DNA of 64,000 bases, taken from Salinisphaera hydrothermalis. GTDB taxonomy: Bacteria > Pseudomonadota > Gammaproteobacteria > Nevskiales > Salinisphaeraceae. The position numbers and the translations under genes are program-made. The stretch lies in assembly GCF_040361195.1 (NCBI RefSeq), contig NZ_APNE01000011.1; one strand, 5' to 3'. Below are positions 1 through 9,054 of the stretch, one piece after another. How positions within the stretch are numbered: the stretch's first letter is position 1; the number at the start of each line of letters is the position of its first letter. The notes below the pieces were generated by a model. It saw nothing but the letters and a program-made list of their open reading frames with translations. It was not told where the DNA came from and did no database searches.

Positions 1-396
1 GGTGACCGAGATGGTGAGCGTGTCGCTTTTCGTGGTATCGCCGCCGACCACGTCGACGCCGGTATCGGATAGCGCCTCGAGGATGCCGTCGATGAAGCGA
101 TCGCACCAGCCGGCCGACAACGCCGGCGCCGCCAGCGCGATGGTCAACCAGGCCGGGTCGGCGCCCATGGCCGCCAGATCGCTGAGATTGACCGCGATGC
201 TCTTGAAGCCAATATCTTCGGGCGGCGTATCGTCAGGAAAATGGCGCCCGGCGATGAGGGTATCGGTGGTGATGACCACCTCATGGCCGGGTGGCGGCGC
301 AAGAATCGCCGCGTCGTCGCCGATGCCGAGCCGTGTGTCGGCGCGTGTGGCCGCCAGCCGCCGACGCAGCGAGTCGATCAGCTCGAACTCGCGCAT
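1..396 (-). CDS. thiL: Thiamine-monophosphate kinase, N-terminal part
   Basis: ThiL phosphorylates thiamine monophosphate to the active cofactor thiamine diphosphate in the cytosol. The visible 132 codons start with MREFELIDSLRRRL and carry the family landmarks GIGDDAAIL, TTDTLIAGRHF, a KSIAVNLSDLAAMGA segment (the Mg/ATP site of the PurM/ThiL N-terminal domain) and VDVVGGDTT. The gene runs off the left edge, so the C-terminal substrate domain is not seen. It starts 19 bases after the nusB stop and is the last visible gene of the nrdR-rib-nusB-thiL run, a common proteobacterial arrangement. Identification is firm; completeness cannot be judged. Confidence 0.93.
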   Translation of the reverse strand, partial: MREFELIDSLRRRLAATRADTRLGIGDDAAILAPPPGHEVVITTDTLIAGRHFPDDTPPEDIGFKSIAVNLSDLAAMGADPAWLTIALAAPALSAGWCDRFIDGILEALSDTGVDVVGGDTTKSDTLTISVT

Positions 397-415
397 GACT
401 TGCGATCCTCGTGCG

Positions 416-946
416 TTATCGCCGCCGGCCTTTCGCGACCTCGACCGGACGCAGGTCACGCGCCGTGGCATCGAGCACGCCGTTGACGAAACGATGACCG
501 TCGGTGGCGCCGAAGATCTTGGCCAGGTTCGTTGCTTCGTTGATCACCGCGGCGAACGGGATCTCCGGACACTCGCGCAGCTCGTAAGTCGCCAGCAGCA
601 GAATCGCGTACTCGACAGGATCGAGCTGCACGGCCGGACGGCTGAGATGAGTATCGAAGGCTTGTTCAAGCCCCGAGACGTCATAGACGACGCCGCGCAG
701 CACCATCTCGAAGTATTCGCGGTCCAGATCGGCCAGCCGCCCGGCATGAGCGAATTGCTGGATCAGCGCCGCGATTTCGGTGCCCGACATCCGCCACTGA
801 TAGATCGCCTGAACGGCGGCCATGCGCGCACGAATCCGCCCGCCGCCGGGCATTTTCGGCGGCAGCTCCGGCAACTGGTCGTCGTCGGTTTCGGGTTCGT
901 TGTCGGCGCCGGCTGCTTCGCCCAGCGACTGATCGCGAATCGGCAT
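416..946 (-). CDS. nusB: Transcription antitermination factor NusB
   Basis: NusB pairs with NusE (ribosomal protein S10) on boxA RNA and promotes antitermination of rRNA transcription. The 176-residue product has the all-helical NusB core from about residue 38 (RARMAAVQAIYQW) through FAAVINEATNLAKIFGATD and FVNGVLD near the C-terminus. It is longer than usual because of an acidic, proline-containing N-terminal extension of about 35 residues, which may be unstructured or mean that a later start is used. It begins 6 bases after ribH stops, so translational coupling with ribH is likely. Confidence 0.95.
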   Translation of the reverse strand: MPIRDQSLGEAAGADNEPETDDDQLPELPPKMPGGGRIRARMAAVQAIYQWRMSGTEIAALIQQFAHAGRLADLDREYFEMVLRGVVYDVSGLEQAFDTHLSRPAVQLDPVEYAILLLATYELRECPEIPFAAVINEATNLAKIFGATDGHRFVNGVLDATARDLRPVEVAKGRRR

Positions 947-952
947 GTTCTG

Positions 953-1432
953 TTACTCGTCCTCGACTTCGATCTGGCGCAATACGTTAACCATTTCGAT
1001 CACCGCGCTCGCGGCTTCCGCGCCCTTGTTGTTGTCCTCGTCGGGCTGCGCGCGGGCATCCGCCTGTTCGGCGTTATCGGCAGTGATCACGCCGAAGCCG
1101 ACCGGCAGACCGTACTCGAGCGCGGTGGCAGACAAGCCCTTGGCGCATTCGCCCGCGACGTAATCGAAATGCGGCGTATCACCGCGGATTACAGCGCCAA
1201 GCGCGATAATGCCGTCGTATTTTCCGGATTCCGCCAGACGGTCAACGGCCAGCGGCAGCTCGAATGCGCCCGGCACCTTGACCACGATGACGTCGTCGTC
1301 GTCCACGCCACAATCGGTGAGCACGTCGATCGCGCCTTCGACCAGGCGGTCGACGATATCGTCGTTCCAGCGGGTCGAGACGATGGCGATCTTGATGTTC
1401 TCGCCGTCGAATTCTCCTTGGATGGTCTGCAT
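953..1432 (-). CDS. ribH: 6,7-dimethyl-8-ribityllumazine synthase
   Basis: RibH condenses 5-amino-6-ribitylamino-uracil with 3,4-dihydroxy-2-butanone 4-phosphate to lumazine, the penultimate step of riboflavin synthesis. The 159 residues have the usual family length and motifs: the substrate-binding VPGAFELP at about 53-60 and the catalytic histidine H88 within IRGDTPHFDYV. An acidic patch (PDEDNNKG) and an acidic C-terminus follow. A 68-base gap separates it from ribE; in many relatives ribBA (or ribB) sits exactly there, and no coding sequence for it is present here. Confidence 0.96.
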   Translation of the reverse strand: MQTIQGEFDGENIKIAIVSTRWNDDIVDRLVEGAIDVLTDCGVDDDDVIVVKVPGAFELPLAVDRLAESGKYDGIIALGAVIRGDTPHFDYVAGECAKGLSATALEYGLPVGFGVITADNAEQADARAQPDEDNNKGAEAASAVIEMVNVLRQIEVEDE

Positions 1433-1500
1433 GCTCGCTACTCTTACGTTGGCCGCGCGGCATTATGGCACGAGCGCCGACTACGGGCGCGTGTGACGGC

Positions 1501-2094
1501 TTATTCGTGACCGGCGATACGCGCCAGATAGCGCGCGATGATATCGATCTCGATATTGACCCGATCGCCGATGCGCGTCGCGCCCAGCGATGTGTGGTTC
1601 ATCGTATGCGGAATGATGTTCACTCCGAAACGGCGCCCGACCACTTCGTTGACCGTCAGGCTGATGCCGTCGACCGCGACCGAGCCCTTGGGCGCGACAT
1701 AATGCGCCAGCGCCTTGGGCACCGAGAACGTCAGCCGCCAGGAGCGGGCGTCGGCCACCATTTCCTCGAGCACGCCGATGCCGTCCACATGCCCGGCCAC
1801 CATATGACCGCCCAGAGGATCGCCGGCGCGCAGCGGAGCTTCGAGGTTCACGGTCGAGCCCACCGAGCGCTCGCCGAGCGTGGTCAGCGACAGCGTTTCC
1901 TTGGACACATCCGCGGCAAAGCGCGAGCCCTCGATTTCGGTGGCCGTCAGGCATACGCCGGACACGGCAATGCTGTCACCGATGGCGATCGCGCCGAGAT
2001 CGGTGTCGCCAATATCGATGGTCAGGCGGGTATCACCGTCCTGGACCTGCTGGTCGACGATCGTGCCCAGCCCTCTGACTATGCCTGTAAACAT
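1501..2094 (-). CDS. ribE: Riboflavin synthase, alpha subunit
   Basis: Riboflavin synthase dismutates two lumazine molecules into riboflavin and the pyrimidine precursor. The 197-residue protein starts with the invariant MFTGIV and consists of two tandem lumazine-binding beta-barrel repeats, the first with GDSIAVSGVCLT and the second with GSVAVDGISLTVNEV. Length and repeat architecture are normal. It lies 4 bases after ribD, so the two genes are almost certainly co-transcribed. The symbol ribC is used for the same gene in some species. Confidence 0.96.
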   Translation of the reverse strand: MFTGIVRGLGTIVDQQVQDGDTRLTIDIGDTDLGAIAIGDSIAVSGVCLTATEIEGSRFAADVSKETLSLTTLGERSVGSTVNLEAPLRAGDPLGGHMVAGHVDGIGVLEEMVADARSWRLTFSVPKALAHYVAPKGSVAVDGISLTVNEVVGRRFGVNIIPHTMNHTSLGATRIGDRVNIEIDIIARYLARIAGHE

Positions 2095-2098
2095 ACGG

Positions 2099-3226
2099 TT
2101 ATTCCGATTCGGACAGAGCCGGGCGCGCCGTGATCTTCAGATCGGCGCCGACCGGCTCGATATTGTCGAAGACGAGTGCCTGGGCATCATCGAGGCCCAC
2201 GGCACCGGACAACGCCATCAGCGCGCGCCCGTTGTCGCCGATGAGCATGGGCGCGACATAGATCACGAACTCGTCGACCAGCCCGGCGCGAGTGAGCGCC
2301 CCGGCCAGCGTCGGCCCGGCCTCGACCAGCACGTCGTTGATCTCGCGCTCGGCGAGTACGGCCAGCACCTGCGCCAGATCGAGGCCGCCGTCCTGGCGCG
2401 CCACGGTAAGGATTTCCGCGCCCGCGGCCTCGAGCACGCGACGGCGCTCGGCGTCATCGCTGGCGGTCGCCACCAGCGTGTCTCCGGTCAGCCCCAGCAT
2501 CCGCGCCTCGGCCGGCATCGCCAGATCGCTGTCGAGCACGACTCTTAGCGGCGGCATCCAATCTCCGGGCAAACGGACGTTGAGCGACGGGTCGTCGGCC
2601 ACGAGCGTGCCCCGTCCGACCATGATCGCGCCCGACTCGGCCCGCAGACGGTGTACGTCGTCGCGCGCCACGTCGCCGGTGATCCACTGGCTACTGCCGT
2701 CGGCCGCGGCCGTGCGGCCGTCCAGACTCATCGCGAGTTTCACGCGCACGCGCGGCCGCCCGTGCGTCATCCGGCGATTGAATCCGGCATTCAGGGCCGC
2801 GCAGGTCTCGGCCATGATCCCGGTCACGACCTCGATACCGGCGGCGCGCAACGCCTCGATTCCCTGCCCGTTCACCGACGGGTTCGGGTCTTGGGCACCG
2901 ATGACGACACGCGCGACCCCGGCCTCGATCAACGCCTGGGTACAAGGCGGCGTGCGTCCGCTGTGGCTGCACGGTTCGAGCGTGACGTAGGCGGTGGTGC
3001 CCTTCGGGTCGTTGCCGCGAGTGCGCGCGTCTTCGAGCGCCCGTACTTCGGCGTGCCCTTCCCCGGCGCGTTCGTGCCAGCCTTCGCCGCGCACGACGTT
3101 GCCCTGGGTGATGACACAACCCACGCGCGGGTTGGGCCGGGTCGTGTACCAGCCGCGACGCGCCAGTTCCACGGCGCGCTGCATGAAAAACGCATGCACC
3201 GCACGGCGCGGTTCGATTGCACTCAT
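2099..3226 (-). CDS. ribD: Bifunctional riboflavin deaminase/reductase RibD
   Basis: RibD carries out the deamination and side-chain reduction steps early in riboflavin synthesis. The 375-residue protein has an N-terminal zinc deaminase domain, with HAE at 58-60 supplying a zinc ligand and the proton-shuttling glutamate and PCSHSGRTPPC at 85-95 supplying two cysteine ligands. An NADPH-dependent reductase domain follows from about 150 (VKLAMSLDGRTA, then MVGRGTL). Its start overlaps the nrdR stop by 4 bases, giving tight translational coupling. Full length, no missing catalytic residue seen. Confidence 0.96.
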   Translation of the reverse strand: MSAIEPRRAVHAFFMQRAVELARRGWYTTRPNPRVGCVITQGNVVRGEGWHERAGEGHAEVRALEDARTRGNDPKGTTAYVTLEPCSHSGRTPPCTQALIEAGVARVVIGAQDPNPSVNGQGIEALRAAGIEVVTGIMAETCAALNAGFNRRMTHGRPRVRVKLAMSLDGRTAAADGSSQWITGDVARDDVHRLRAESGAIMVGRGTLVADDPSLNVRLPGDWMPPLRVVLDSDLAMPAEARMLGLTGDTLVATASDDAERRRVLEAAGAEILTVARQDGGLDLAQVLAVLAEREINDVLVEAGPTLAGALTRAGLVDEFVIYVAPMLIGDNGRALMALSGAVGLDDAQALVFDNIEPVGADLKITARPALSESE

Positions 3227-3729
3227 GACGGGCTCTTTCCGATATCGATCAACGACAGCTGGCCGCTGTCACGGCCGGGCGTGGACTCCAGCCGCTCGAT
3301 TTCCTCGCGGAAGGCCTGCACATCCTCGAAGCGCCGATACACCGATGCGAATCGCACATACGCGACCTGATCGAGCTCGCGCAACTCGTCCATCACCCAC
3401 TCGCCCAGCTTGCGCGAGGCGACGTCCCGCTCGGGATCGGCGCGCAGGCGCTGCTGGATATGGCTGACGGCGGTATCGACCGCTTCCGGGCCCACCGGGC
3501 GCTTGTACAGCGCCCGGGTGATGCCACGACGCAGCTTGTCGACGTCGAACGGCTCGGGTGTACCGTCGTTCTTGACGATACGCGGCATCAGCAGCTCGGC
3601 CGTCTCGAACGTCGTGAAGCGCGTGTGACAGTTCGGGCACTCGCGCCGACGCCGCACCTGGCTGCCTTCGGCCGCCAGGCGGGAATCGACCACGCGGGTC
3701 GCGCGTTCGTCACAGAACGGGCACTGCAC
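3223..3729 (-). CDS. nrdR: Transcriptional repressor NrdR
   Basis: NrdR is the nucleotide-sensing repressor of ribonucleotide reductase genes. The 168-residue product begins MQCPFCDE and has a four-cysteine zinc ribbon (C3, C6, C31, C34) followed by an ATP-cone domain at roughly 49-139 (PRIVKNDGTPEPFD, then KLRRGITRAL). Length is typical, with a short C-terminal tail. It heads the riboflavin operon, an association seen in many proteobacteria, and lies 30 bases after glyA. Its target nrd genes are not in this window. Confidence 0.96.
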   Translation of the reverse strand: MQCPFCDERATRVVDSRLAAEGSQVRRRRECPNCHTRFTTFETAELLMPRIVKNDGTPEPFDVDKLRRGITRALYKRPVGPEAVDTAVSHIQQRLRADPERDVASRKLGEWVMDELRELDQVAYVRFASVYRRFEDVQAFREEIERLESTPGRDSGQLSLIDIGKSPS

Positions 3730-3759
3730 GGATGGGCCCTCGCTCTCGTTTGCGCCGTA

Positions 3760-5049
3760 TCAGGCGGCGCCGCGGGCGGCGGTGCGATAGACCGGGTGAC
3801 GCGAGCACAGCTCGGAGACCACCGATCGCACGCGCGACACCTGGGCATCCACGTCGCCGCCTTCGGCATGCGTATCCAGAATATCGCAAATCCAGGTGGC
3901 CACCTGACGCATGTCGTCGGTACCGAAGCCGCGCGTCGTGGCCGCCGGCGTCCCGATACGCAGGCCGGAGGTCACGAACGGCGAGCGCGGATCGCCCGGC
4001 ACGGCGTTCTTGTTGGCCGTGATATGGGCCTGACCGAGCAGCGCCTCAGCGTCCTTGCCGGTAATGTCCTGCTTGATCAGGCTCACCAGCATCAGGTGGT
4101 TGTCGGTGCCGCCGGATACGACATCGTAACCGCGCTCGACGAACACATCGGCCATGGCTTTCGCATTGTCGACGATGCGCTGGGTGTAGCTCTGGAAATC
4201 GACGTCCAGCGCTTCCTTGAAGGCGACGGCCTTGGCGGCGATCACGTGCATGAGCGGACCGCCCTGCGTGCCCGGGAACACGGCCGAGTTGAGCTTCTTG
4301 TACAGCTTCTCGTCGCCGGCGGCCGACAGGATCAGGCCGCCACGAGGACCGCGCAGCGTCTTGTGCGTCGTGGTGGTCACGACATGCGCATGCGGCAACG
4401 GGCTCGGATAGACGCCGGTGGCGACCAACCCGGCCACATGGGCCATGTCGACCAGCAGATAGGCATCCACCGCGTCGGCGATCTGACGCATGCGCGCCCA
4501 GTCGATCGTCCGCGAATAGGCCGAGAAGCCGCCGATGATCATCTTCGGCTTGTGTTCCCGGGCCAGACGCTCGATCTCGTCGTAATCCAGGCGGCCGGTG
4601 GCTTCATCGAGGCCGTACTGCACGGCGTTGTAGTTCTTGCCCGAGAAGTTCGGCGCGGCACCGTGCGTGAGATGGCCGCCGGCGTCCAGGCTCATGCCGA
4701 GCACGGTATCGCCGGGCTTGACCAGGGCCAGGAACACCGCGGCATTGGCCTGCGCGCCGGAATGCGGCTGCACGTTGGCGAAATCGCAGTGGAACAACTG
4801 GCAGGCCCGATCGATGGCGAGCTGTTCGGCCACGTCGACATATTCGCAGCCGCCATAGAAACGCTTGCCCGGGTAGCCTTCCGCGTACTTGTTGGTCAAC
4901 TGCGAGCCCTGGGCTTCCATGACCCGCGGGCTGGTGTAGTTCTCGGAGGCGATCAGCTCGATGTGATCTTCCTGCCGCTGATCTTCGTCGGCGATCGCGG
5001 CCGCGAGTTCCGGGTCGAAATCGGCGATGCGCTGGTCGTCTTGAAACAT
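3760..5049 (-). CDS. glyA: Serine hydroxymethyltransferase
   Basis: GlyA interconverts serine and glycine using PLP and tetrahydrofolate and is the main source of one-carbon units. The 429-residue protein has the family signatures IELIASENYTS, NKYAEGYPGKRFYGG and the PLP-binding lysine K230 in TTTTHKTLRGPRGG. Length and content are normal for a bacterial enzyme. A 122-base gap separates it from upstream aspS, so it may have its own promoter, although none is obvious by eye. No purine, THF or glycine riboswitch is recognisable in that gap. Confidence 0.97.
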   Translation of the reverse strand: MFQDDQRIADFDPELAAAIADEDQRQEDHIELIASENYTSPRVMEAQGSQLTNKYAEGYPGKRFYGGCEYVDVAEQLAIDRACQLFHCDFANVQPHSGAQANAAVFLALVKPGDTVLGMSLDAGGHLTHGAAPNFSGKNYNAVQYGLDEATGRLDYDEIERLAREHKPKMIIGGFSAYSRTIDWARMRQIADAVDAYLLVDMAHVAGLVATGVYPSPLPHAHVVTTTTHKTLRGPRGGLILSAAGDEKLYKKLNSAVFPGTQGGPLMHVIAAKAVAFKEALDVDFQSYTQRIVDNAKAMADVFVERGYDVVSGGTDNHLMLVSLIKQDITGKDAEALLGQAHITANKNAVPGDPRSPFVTSGLRIGTPAATTRGFGTDDMRQVATWICDILDTHAEGGDVDAQVSRVRSVVSELCSRHPVYRTAARGAA

Positions 5050-5171
5050 GTTGAAACTCCGCTTGAGCGAAAAACGAAAGAGATCACACGAACGCGCTGC
5101 TACCGCGGGCGCGCGACCGGCTCGAAAGCTGTCGACAACCGTGCCAGTCTAGCCCGGCCGGGCGCTGTTCT

Positions 5172-7001
5172 TCAGGCGCCGTCATTTGTGTTGCCTGCGC
5201 CAGCCGCGCCCTCGGCCGATGCGTCGGCGACCGGCTTGGTCCGCAGACGAATACCGAGCTCGCGTAGCTGCGCCGCATCGGCGGTGCCGGGCGCGCCGGT
5301 GAGCAGGTCGGTCGCGGTCTGCGTCTTGGGAAACGCGATCACTTCGCGAATCGAGTCCGCGCCGGCCATTAACATGACCAGGCGATCGAGCCCGAAAGCG
5401 ATGCCGGCATGCGGCGGCGCGCCGAACTTGAGCGCCTCCAGCAGGAAGCCGAACTTCTCTTCGGCCTCTTCGCGGGAAATACCCAGCACGTCGAACGCGG
5501 CCTGCTGCATTTCCGGCGAATGGATACGCACCGACCCGCCGCCGATCTCGGAACCGTTGAGCACCATGTCGTAGGCCTTGGCCATGGCTTCGTGCGGGGC
5601 CGCCTTGAGTGCTTCCGGATCATCCACTGCGGGCGCGGTGAACGGATGATGCGCGGCATACCAGCGCTTGGTGGCCTCGTCGTACTCGAACATCGGCCAG
5701 TCGACCACCCAAAGCGGCGCCCAGTCGCCCGACACGCGGCCGAGATCGTGGCCCAGCTTGACCCGCAGCGCGCCCAACGCATCGTTGACCACGCTGGCGG
5801 AATCGGCGCCGAAGAACAGCAGGTCGCCGTCGGCCGCGCCGGTACGCTCGACAATGCCGGCGATGGCGTCGTCGGACAGAAATTTAAGAATGGGCGAGGC
5901 CATGCCGTCGCGGCCCTTGGCTACATCGCTGATCTTGACGTACGCCAGACCCTTGGCGCCGTAGCGGCCGACGAAGTCAGTGTAATCGTCGATCTGCTTG
6001 CGGGTCAGGCTGGAACCGCCCGGCACACGCAGCACGGCGACGCGGCCGGTATCGCTATTGGCCGGGCCGGAGAAGACCTTGAATTCGGCGTCCGCCACCA
6101 GATCGGCGATATCGACCAGCTCCAGGTCGATGCGCAGGTCCGGCTTGTCGGAACCGAAACGACGCATGGCCTCGGCATAAGGCATGCGTGGGAACGGATC
6201 GGGCAGCTTCACGCCAAGCACATCGTCGAACAGCTGACGGATCATCTGTTCGTTGATGCCCATGATGTCGTCGGCGTCGACGAACGAGGCCTCGATGTCG
6301 ATCTGGGTGAACTCGGGCTGGCGATCGGCGCGCAGATCCTCGTCGCGAAAGCAGCGCGCGATCTGATAGTAGCGGTCCATGCCGGCCACCATCAGCAGCT
6401 GCTTGAACAGCTGTGGGGACTGCGGCAGCGCGAAGAAATGCCCCGGCTGGGTGCGGCTGGGCACCAGATAATCGCGCGCACCTTCCGGCGTGGCACGCGT
6501 GAGGATCGGGGTTTCGATGTCGAGGAAACCGAGTTCGTCGAGCGCATGACGCACGGCGCGGGTGACCTGGGCACGCAGCTGCATGTGGCGCTGCATGCGC
6601 GGCTTGCGCAGCTCGACGTAGCGATAGCGCAGGCGCGCCGCGTCGCCGACCGTCTCGGTTTCGTCGAGTTGCAGCGGCGGCGTCTCGGAAGCGTTGAGCA
6701 CTTCCAGCGCGGTGGTGTAGACCTCGATTTCGCCCGAGGCCAGATTCCGATTGACCGTGCCTTCCGGGCGTGCCCGCACGCGGCCGGTCACCTTGATCAC
6801 GTATTCGCTGCGCAAACGCTCGGCTGCGGCGAAGGTTTCGGCCTCGTCCGGATCGAAGACGACCTGGATCAGGCCGCTGCGATCGCGCAGATCCACGAAG
6901 ATCACCCCACCGTGATCGCGACGCCGGTGTACCCAGCCGCAAACAGTGATGGTGGTATCGATGGCGGCGGCAGTGACTTCGCCGCTGTAGTGGGATCGCA
7001 T
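5172..7001 (-). CDS. aspS: Aspartate--tRNA ligase
   Basis: Bacterial-type class II aspartyl-tRNA synthetase, 609 residues from this start. It has an N-terminal OB-fold anticodon-binding domain (CGWVHRRRDHGG), the catalytic core with PQSPQLFKQ and motif 2 (FRDEDLRADRQPEFTQ), a bacterial GAD insertion domain, and motif 3 (GIAFGLDRLVMLM). Two adjacent ATG codons at 7004 and 7001 are both possible, preceded by a GAGG-type ribosome-binding site. The frame stays open up to 7124, but homology starts at MRSHYSGEV, so the shorter form is chosen. A low-complexity Ala/Gly tail ends the protein. It follows the FmdB-like gene, a common pairing. Confidence 0.96.
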   Translation of the reverse strand: MRSHYSGEVTAAAIDTTITVCGWVHRRRDHGGVIFVDLRDRSGLIQVVFDPDEAETFAAAERLRSEYVIKVTGRVRARPEGTVNRNLASGEIEVYTTALEVLNASETPPLQLDETETVGDAARLRYRYVELRKPRMQRHMQLRAQVTRAVRHALDELGFLDIETPILTRATPEGARDYLVPSRTQPGHFFALPQSPQLFKQLLMVAGMDRYYQIARCFRDEDLRADRQPEFTQIDIEASFVDADDIMGINEQMIRQLFDDVLGVKLPDPFPRMPYAEAMRRFGSDKPDLRIDLELVDIADLVADAEFKVFSGPANSDTGRVAVLRVPGGSSLTRKQIDDYTDFVGRYGAKGLAYVKISDVAKGRDGMASPILKFLSDDAIAGIVERTGAADGDLLFFGADSASVVNDALGALRVKLGHDLGRVSGDWAPLWVVDWPMFEYDEATKRWYAAHHPFTAPAVDDPEALKAAPHEAMAKAYDMVLNGSEIGGGSVRIHSPEMQQAAFDVLGISREEAEEKFGFLLEALKFGAPPHAGIAFGLDRLVMLMAGADSIREVIAFPKTQTATDLLTGAPGTADAAQLRELGIRLRTKPVADASAEGAAGAGNTNDGA

Positions 7002-7151
7002 CATGGCGCGCGCCTCAAGCCTCGCAAAAGAGCGCGAGTCTACCAAGAGGCCGGGCCCGGCCGGTAGCCCGGCCCGGAGAATTGTGGGCAGGCCGGGCGC
7101 GCTTTCGGCCACGGCCCGCGTCAATGCTGTGGTTGCGGGATACCGGGTCTG

Positions 7152-7514
7152 TCAGTCGCCGCTGGCGCTCGACGATTTTTGCGCCGGCTTTGCGCTTTTC
7201 GACTCGCCGCTCGGCTTGCTCGCGGTATCGGACGACTTCGACTCGCTGCCGGACGATCCGCCGCCCGAGGCCTCGCCATTCGAAGAGGCGGCTTTGGGCG
7301 CGTTGCCATCGCCGGTGAGGTTACGCCGGTTATCGGACTTGAAGTCCGTCTCGTACCAACCACCGCCGGCCAGGCGAAAGCCGGCCGCCGAGACCTTGCG
7401 CTTGAGTGTCGCCTGGCCGCAGGCCGGGCATTCGGTCAGCGGCGCATCCGAGAGCTTCTGCAACTTCTCGAGCGGCTCGCCGCAGTTCGTGCACACATAT
7501 TCATAAATGGGCAT
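7152..7514 (-). CDS. FmdB-type zinc-ribbon protein
   Basis: Small 120-residue protein of the FmdB (CxxC-CxxC, regulatory) family. The first 40 residues, from MPIYEYVCTNCGEP, carry a zinc ribbon with ligands C8, C11, C29 and C32. The remainder, from about residue 62, is a low-complexity Ser/Gly/Lys tail, probably disordered. The molecular role is not established; the family is frequently found just upstream of aspS, as here. It lies between ugd (44 bases upstream) and aspS (about 150 bases downstream). Confidence 0.88.
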   Translation of the reverse strand: MPIYEYVCTNCGEPLEKLQKLSDAPLTECPACGQATLKRKVSAAGFRLAGGGWYETDFKSDNRRNLTGDGNAPKAASSNGEASGGGSSGSESKSSDTASKPSGESKSAKPAQKSSSASGD

Positions 7515-7558
7515 TCGTTGACTCCCAACGCCAATCCTGGATCGGAATGCGCGGTATT

Positions 7559-8911
7559 TTAGCCCACTGTGCGCTGCGCGCCAGTGGCCGCGGAGCGCCC
7601 GATGCCGTAATACGAGAAGCCGGCTGCCGCGACGTAGGACGGTTTATAGATATTCCGTCCGTCAACAAGTACGGGCTGTTTCATAAGGCGCGCCAGCTCG
7701 TGGAAATCCGGCGTCCGGAAAATATGCCATTCGGTGACCAGCACGAGCGCATCGGCATCGGTGGCGGCTTCCTCAGCGTCGTGACAAAGCACCAGATCGT
7801 CGCGCTCGCCATAAATGCGGCGGGTTTCATCCATCGCTTCCGGGTCGAACGCACGCACCGTGGCGCCAGCGTCCCAGAGCGCTTCCATGAGCGTGCAGGC
7901 CGGCGCCTCGCGCATATCGTCGGTGTTTGGCTTGAACGCCAAGCCCCACAGGGCGACGGTCTTGCCGGCCAGATCGCCGTCGAAATGCGCCTGGAGCTTG
8001 TCGAACAGGACCGTCTTCTGGCGATTGTTCACGCGCTCGACGGCGTTAATGATCTCGGTCTCATAGCCGATTTTCGACGCGGTATGCGCCAGCGCGCGTA
8101 CGTCTTTCGGAAAGCACGAGCCGCCGAAACCGCAGCCAGGATAGATGAAGTGATAGCCGATGCGATGATCGGCGCCGATGGCCTTGCGCACCTGCTCGAT
8201 ATCGGCGTCGAGCCGGTCGGCCACCTGCGACAGCTCGTTCATCAGGCTGATCTTGGTCGCCAGCATGATGTTCGCGGCGTACTTGGTCAGCTCCGCCGAA
8301 CGGATGTCCATGACCATGGTGCGGTCGTGCTGGCGGTTGAACGGCGCATACAGCGCGCGCAGATGATCCGCAGCACGCTCGTTGTCCACGCCCACGACGA
8401 CCCGATCCGGCTTCATGAAGTCGTCGATCGCCGCGCCCTCTTTCAGGAATTCCGGATTGGAGGCGACATCGAACTCCACCGACGCGCCGCGCGCGGAAAC
8501 AGCCTGGGCCAGCTGCTCGCGCACCCTGTCGGACGTGCCCACCGGCACGGTCGACTTGGTGATCACCAGCCGATAATCGGTCATGTGCGCGCCGATGGTT
8601 TCGGCCACTTTCAGCACATACTTCAGATCGGCGCTGCCATCCTCGTCCGGCGGCGTGCCGACGGCAATGAACTGCAGCATGCCGTGATCGATCGCAGCCG
8701 CGGCGTCCGTGGTAAAGCGCAGGCGCCCGGCTTCGACATTGTCATGCACCAACGTTTCCAGGCCGGGCTCGTAGATCGGGATCTCGCCGCGCGTCAGCCG
8801 CGCGATTTTGTCCTCGTCGATATCCACGCACACCACGTGGTTGCCGCTATGCGCCAGGCAGGCGCCGGTAACCAGGCCGACATAACCGGTGCCGAAAATG
8901 GTGACGCGCAT
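7559..8911 (-). CDS. ugd: UDP-glucose 6-dehydrogenase
   Basis: Oxidises UDP-glucose (or a related UDP-hexose) twice with NAD to the uronic acid, feeding acidic exopolysaccharide synthesis. The 450-residue protein has the N-terminal Rossmann motif FGTGYVG (6-12), the family motif YEPGLE, the central dimerisation helix with KYAANIMLATKIS and the catalytic C266 in GFGGSCFPKD. The C-terminal UDP-binding domain includes GLAFKPNTDDMREAP. Length is normal. It sits just beyond the tRNA terminator and may share a transcript with the FmdB gene. UDP-glucuronate from this enzyme would suit the polymer locus further along the window. Confidence 0.95.
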   Translation of the reverse strand: MRVTIFGTGYVGLVTGACLAHSGNHVVCVDIDEDKIARLTRGEIPIYEPGLETLVHDNVEAGRLRFTTDAAAAIDHGMLQFIAVGTPPDEDGSADLKYVLKVAETIGAHMTDYRLVITKSTVPVGTSDRVREQLAQAVSARGASVEFDVASNPEFLKEGAAIDDFMKPDRVVVGVDNERAADHLRALYAPFNRQHDRTMVMDIRSAELTKYAANIMLATKISLMNELSQVADRLDADIEQVRKAIGADHRIGYHFIYPGCGFGGSCFPKDVRALAHTASKIGYETEIINAVERVNNRQKTVLFDKLQAHFDGDLAGKTVALWGLAFKPNTDDMREAPACTLMEALWDAGATVRAFDPEAMDETRRIYGERDDLVLCHDAEEAATDADALVLVTEWHIFRTPDFHELARLMKQPVLVDGRNIYKPSYVAAAGFSYYGIGRSAATGAQRTVG

Positions 8912-9003
8912 GAGAACCCCTGTTACTTGGAAGGCCGAAACCGAAAAGACGGGTAGCGAACCCGCGTTTTATCGACAAAAAGACGAATACGCAATGAACG
9001 CCA

Positions 9004-9040
9004 TAAAAAAAGGCCGCAAACCTTGCGGCTTGCGGCCTTT
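9004..9040 (-). terminator. Rho-independent terminator of the tRNA-Ala/tRNA-Glu unit
   Basis: A perfect 11-bp stem, arms 9009-9019 and 9030-9040, encloses a 10-base spacer, and on the minus strand it is followed by a run of seven to eight T residues (complement of 9004-9011). It lies just after the 3' end of tRNA-Glu and matches the direction of both tRNAs. Confidence 0.9.
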
Positions 9041-9054
9041 AAGCCATCGTGTAA

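Noticed and set aside
5050..5171. Riboswitch in the leader of glyA
   Set aside because: No conserved glycine, purine or tetrahydrofolate riboswitch core could be recognised by eye.
3460..5574. Long plus-strand open frame of 704 codons
   Set aside because: It lies antisense to nrdR and glyA, both strongly identified, has the Arg/His/Ala composition of a mirror frame in GC-rich DNA and matches no family.
5409..7067. Plus-strand open frame of 552 codons
   Set aside because: Antisense shadow of aspS; no recognisable motif or ribosome-binding site.
7406..8956. Plus-strand open frame of 516 codons
   Set aside because: Antisense shadow of ugd with typical mirror-frame composition.
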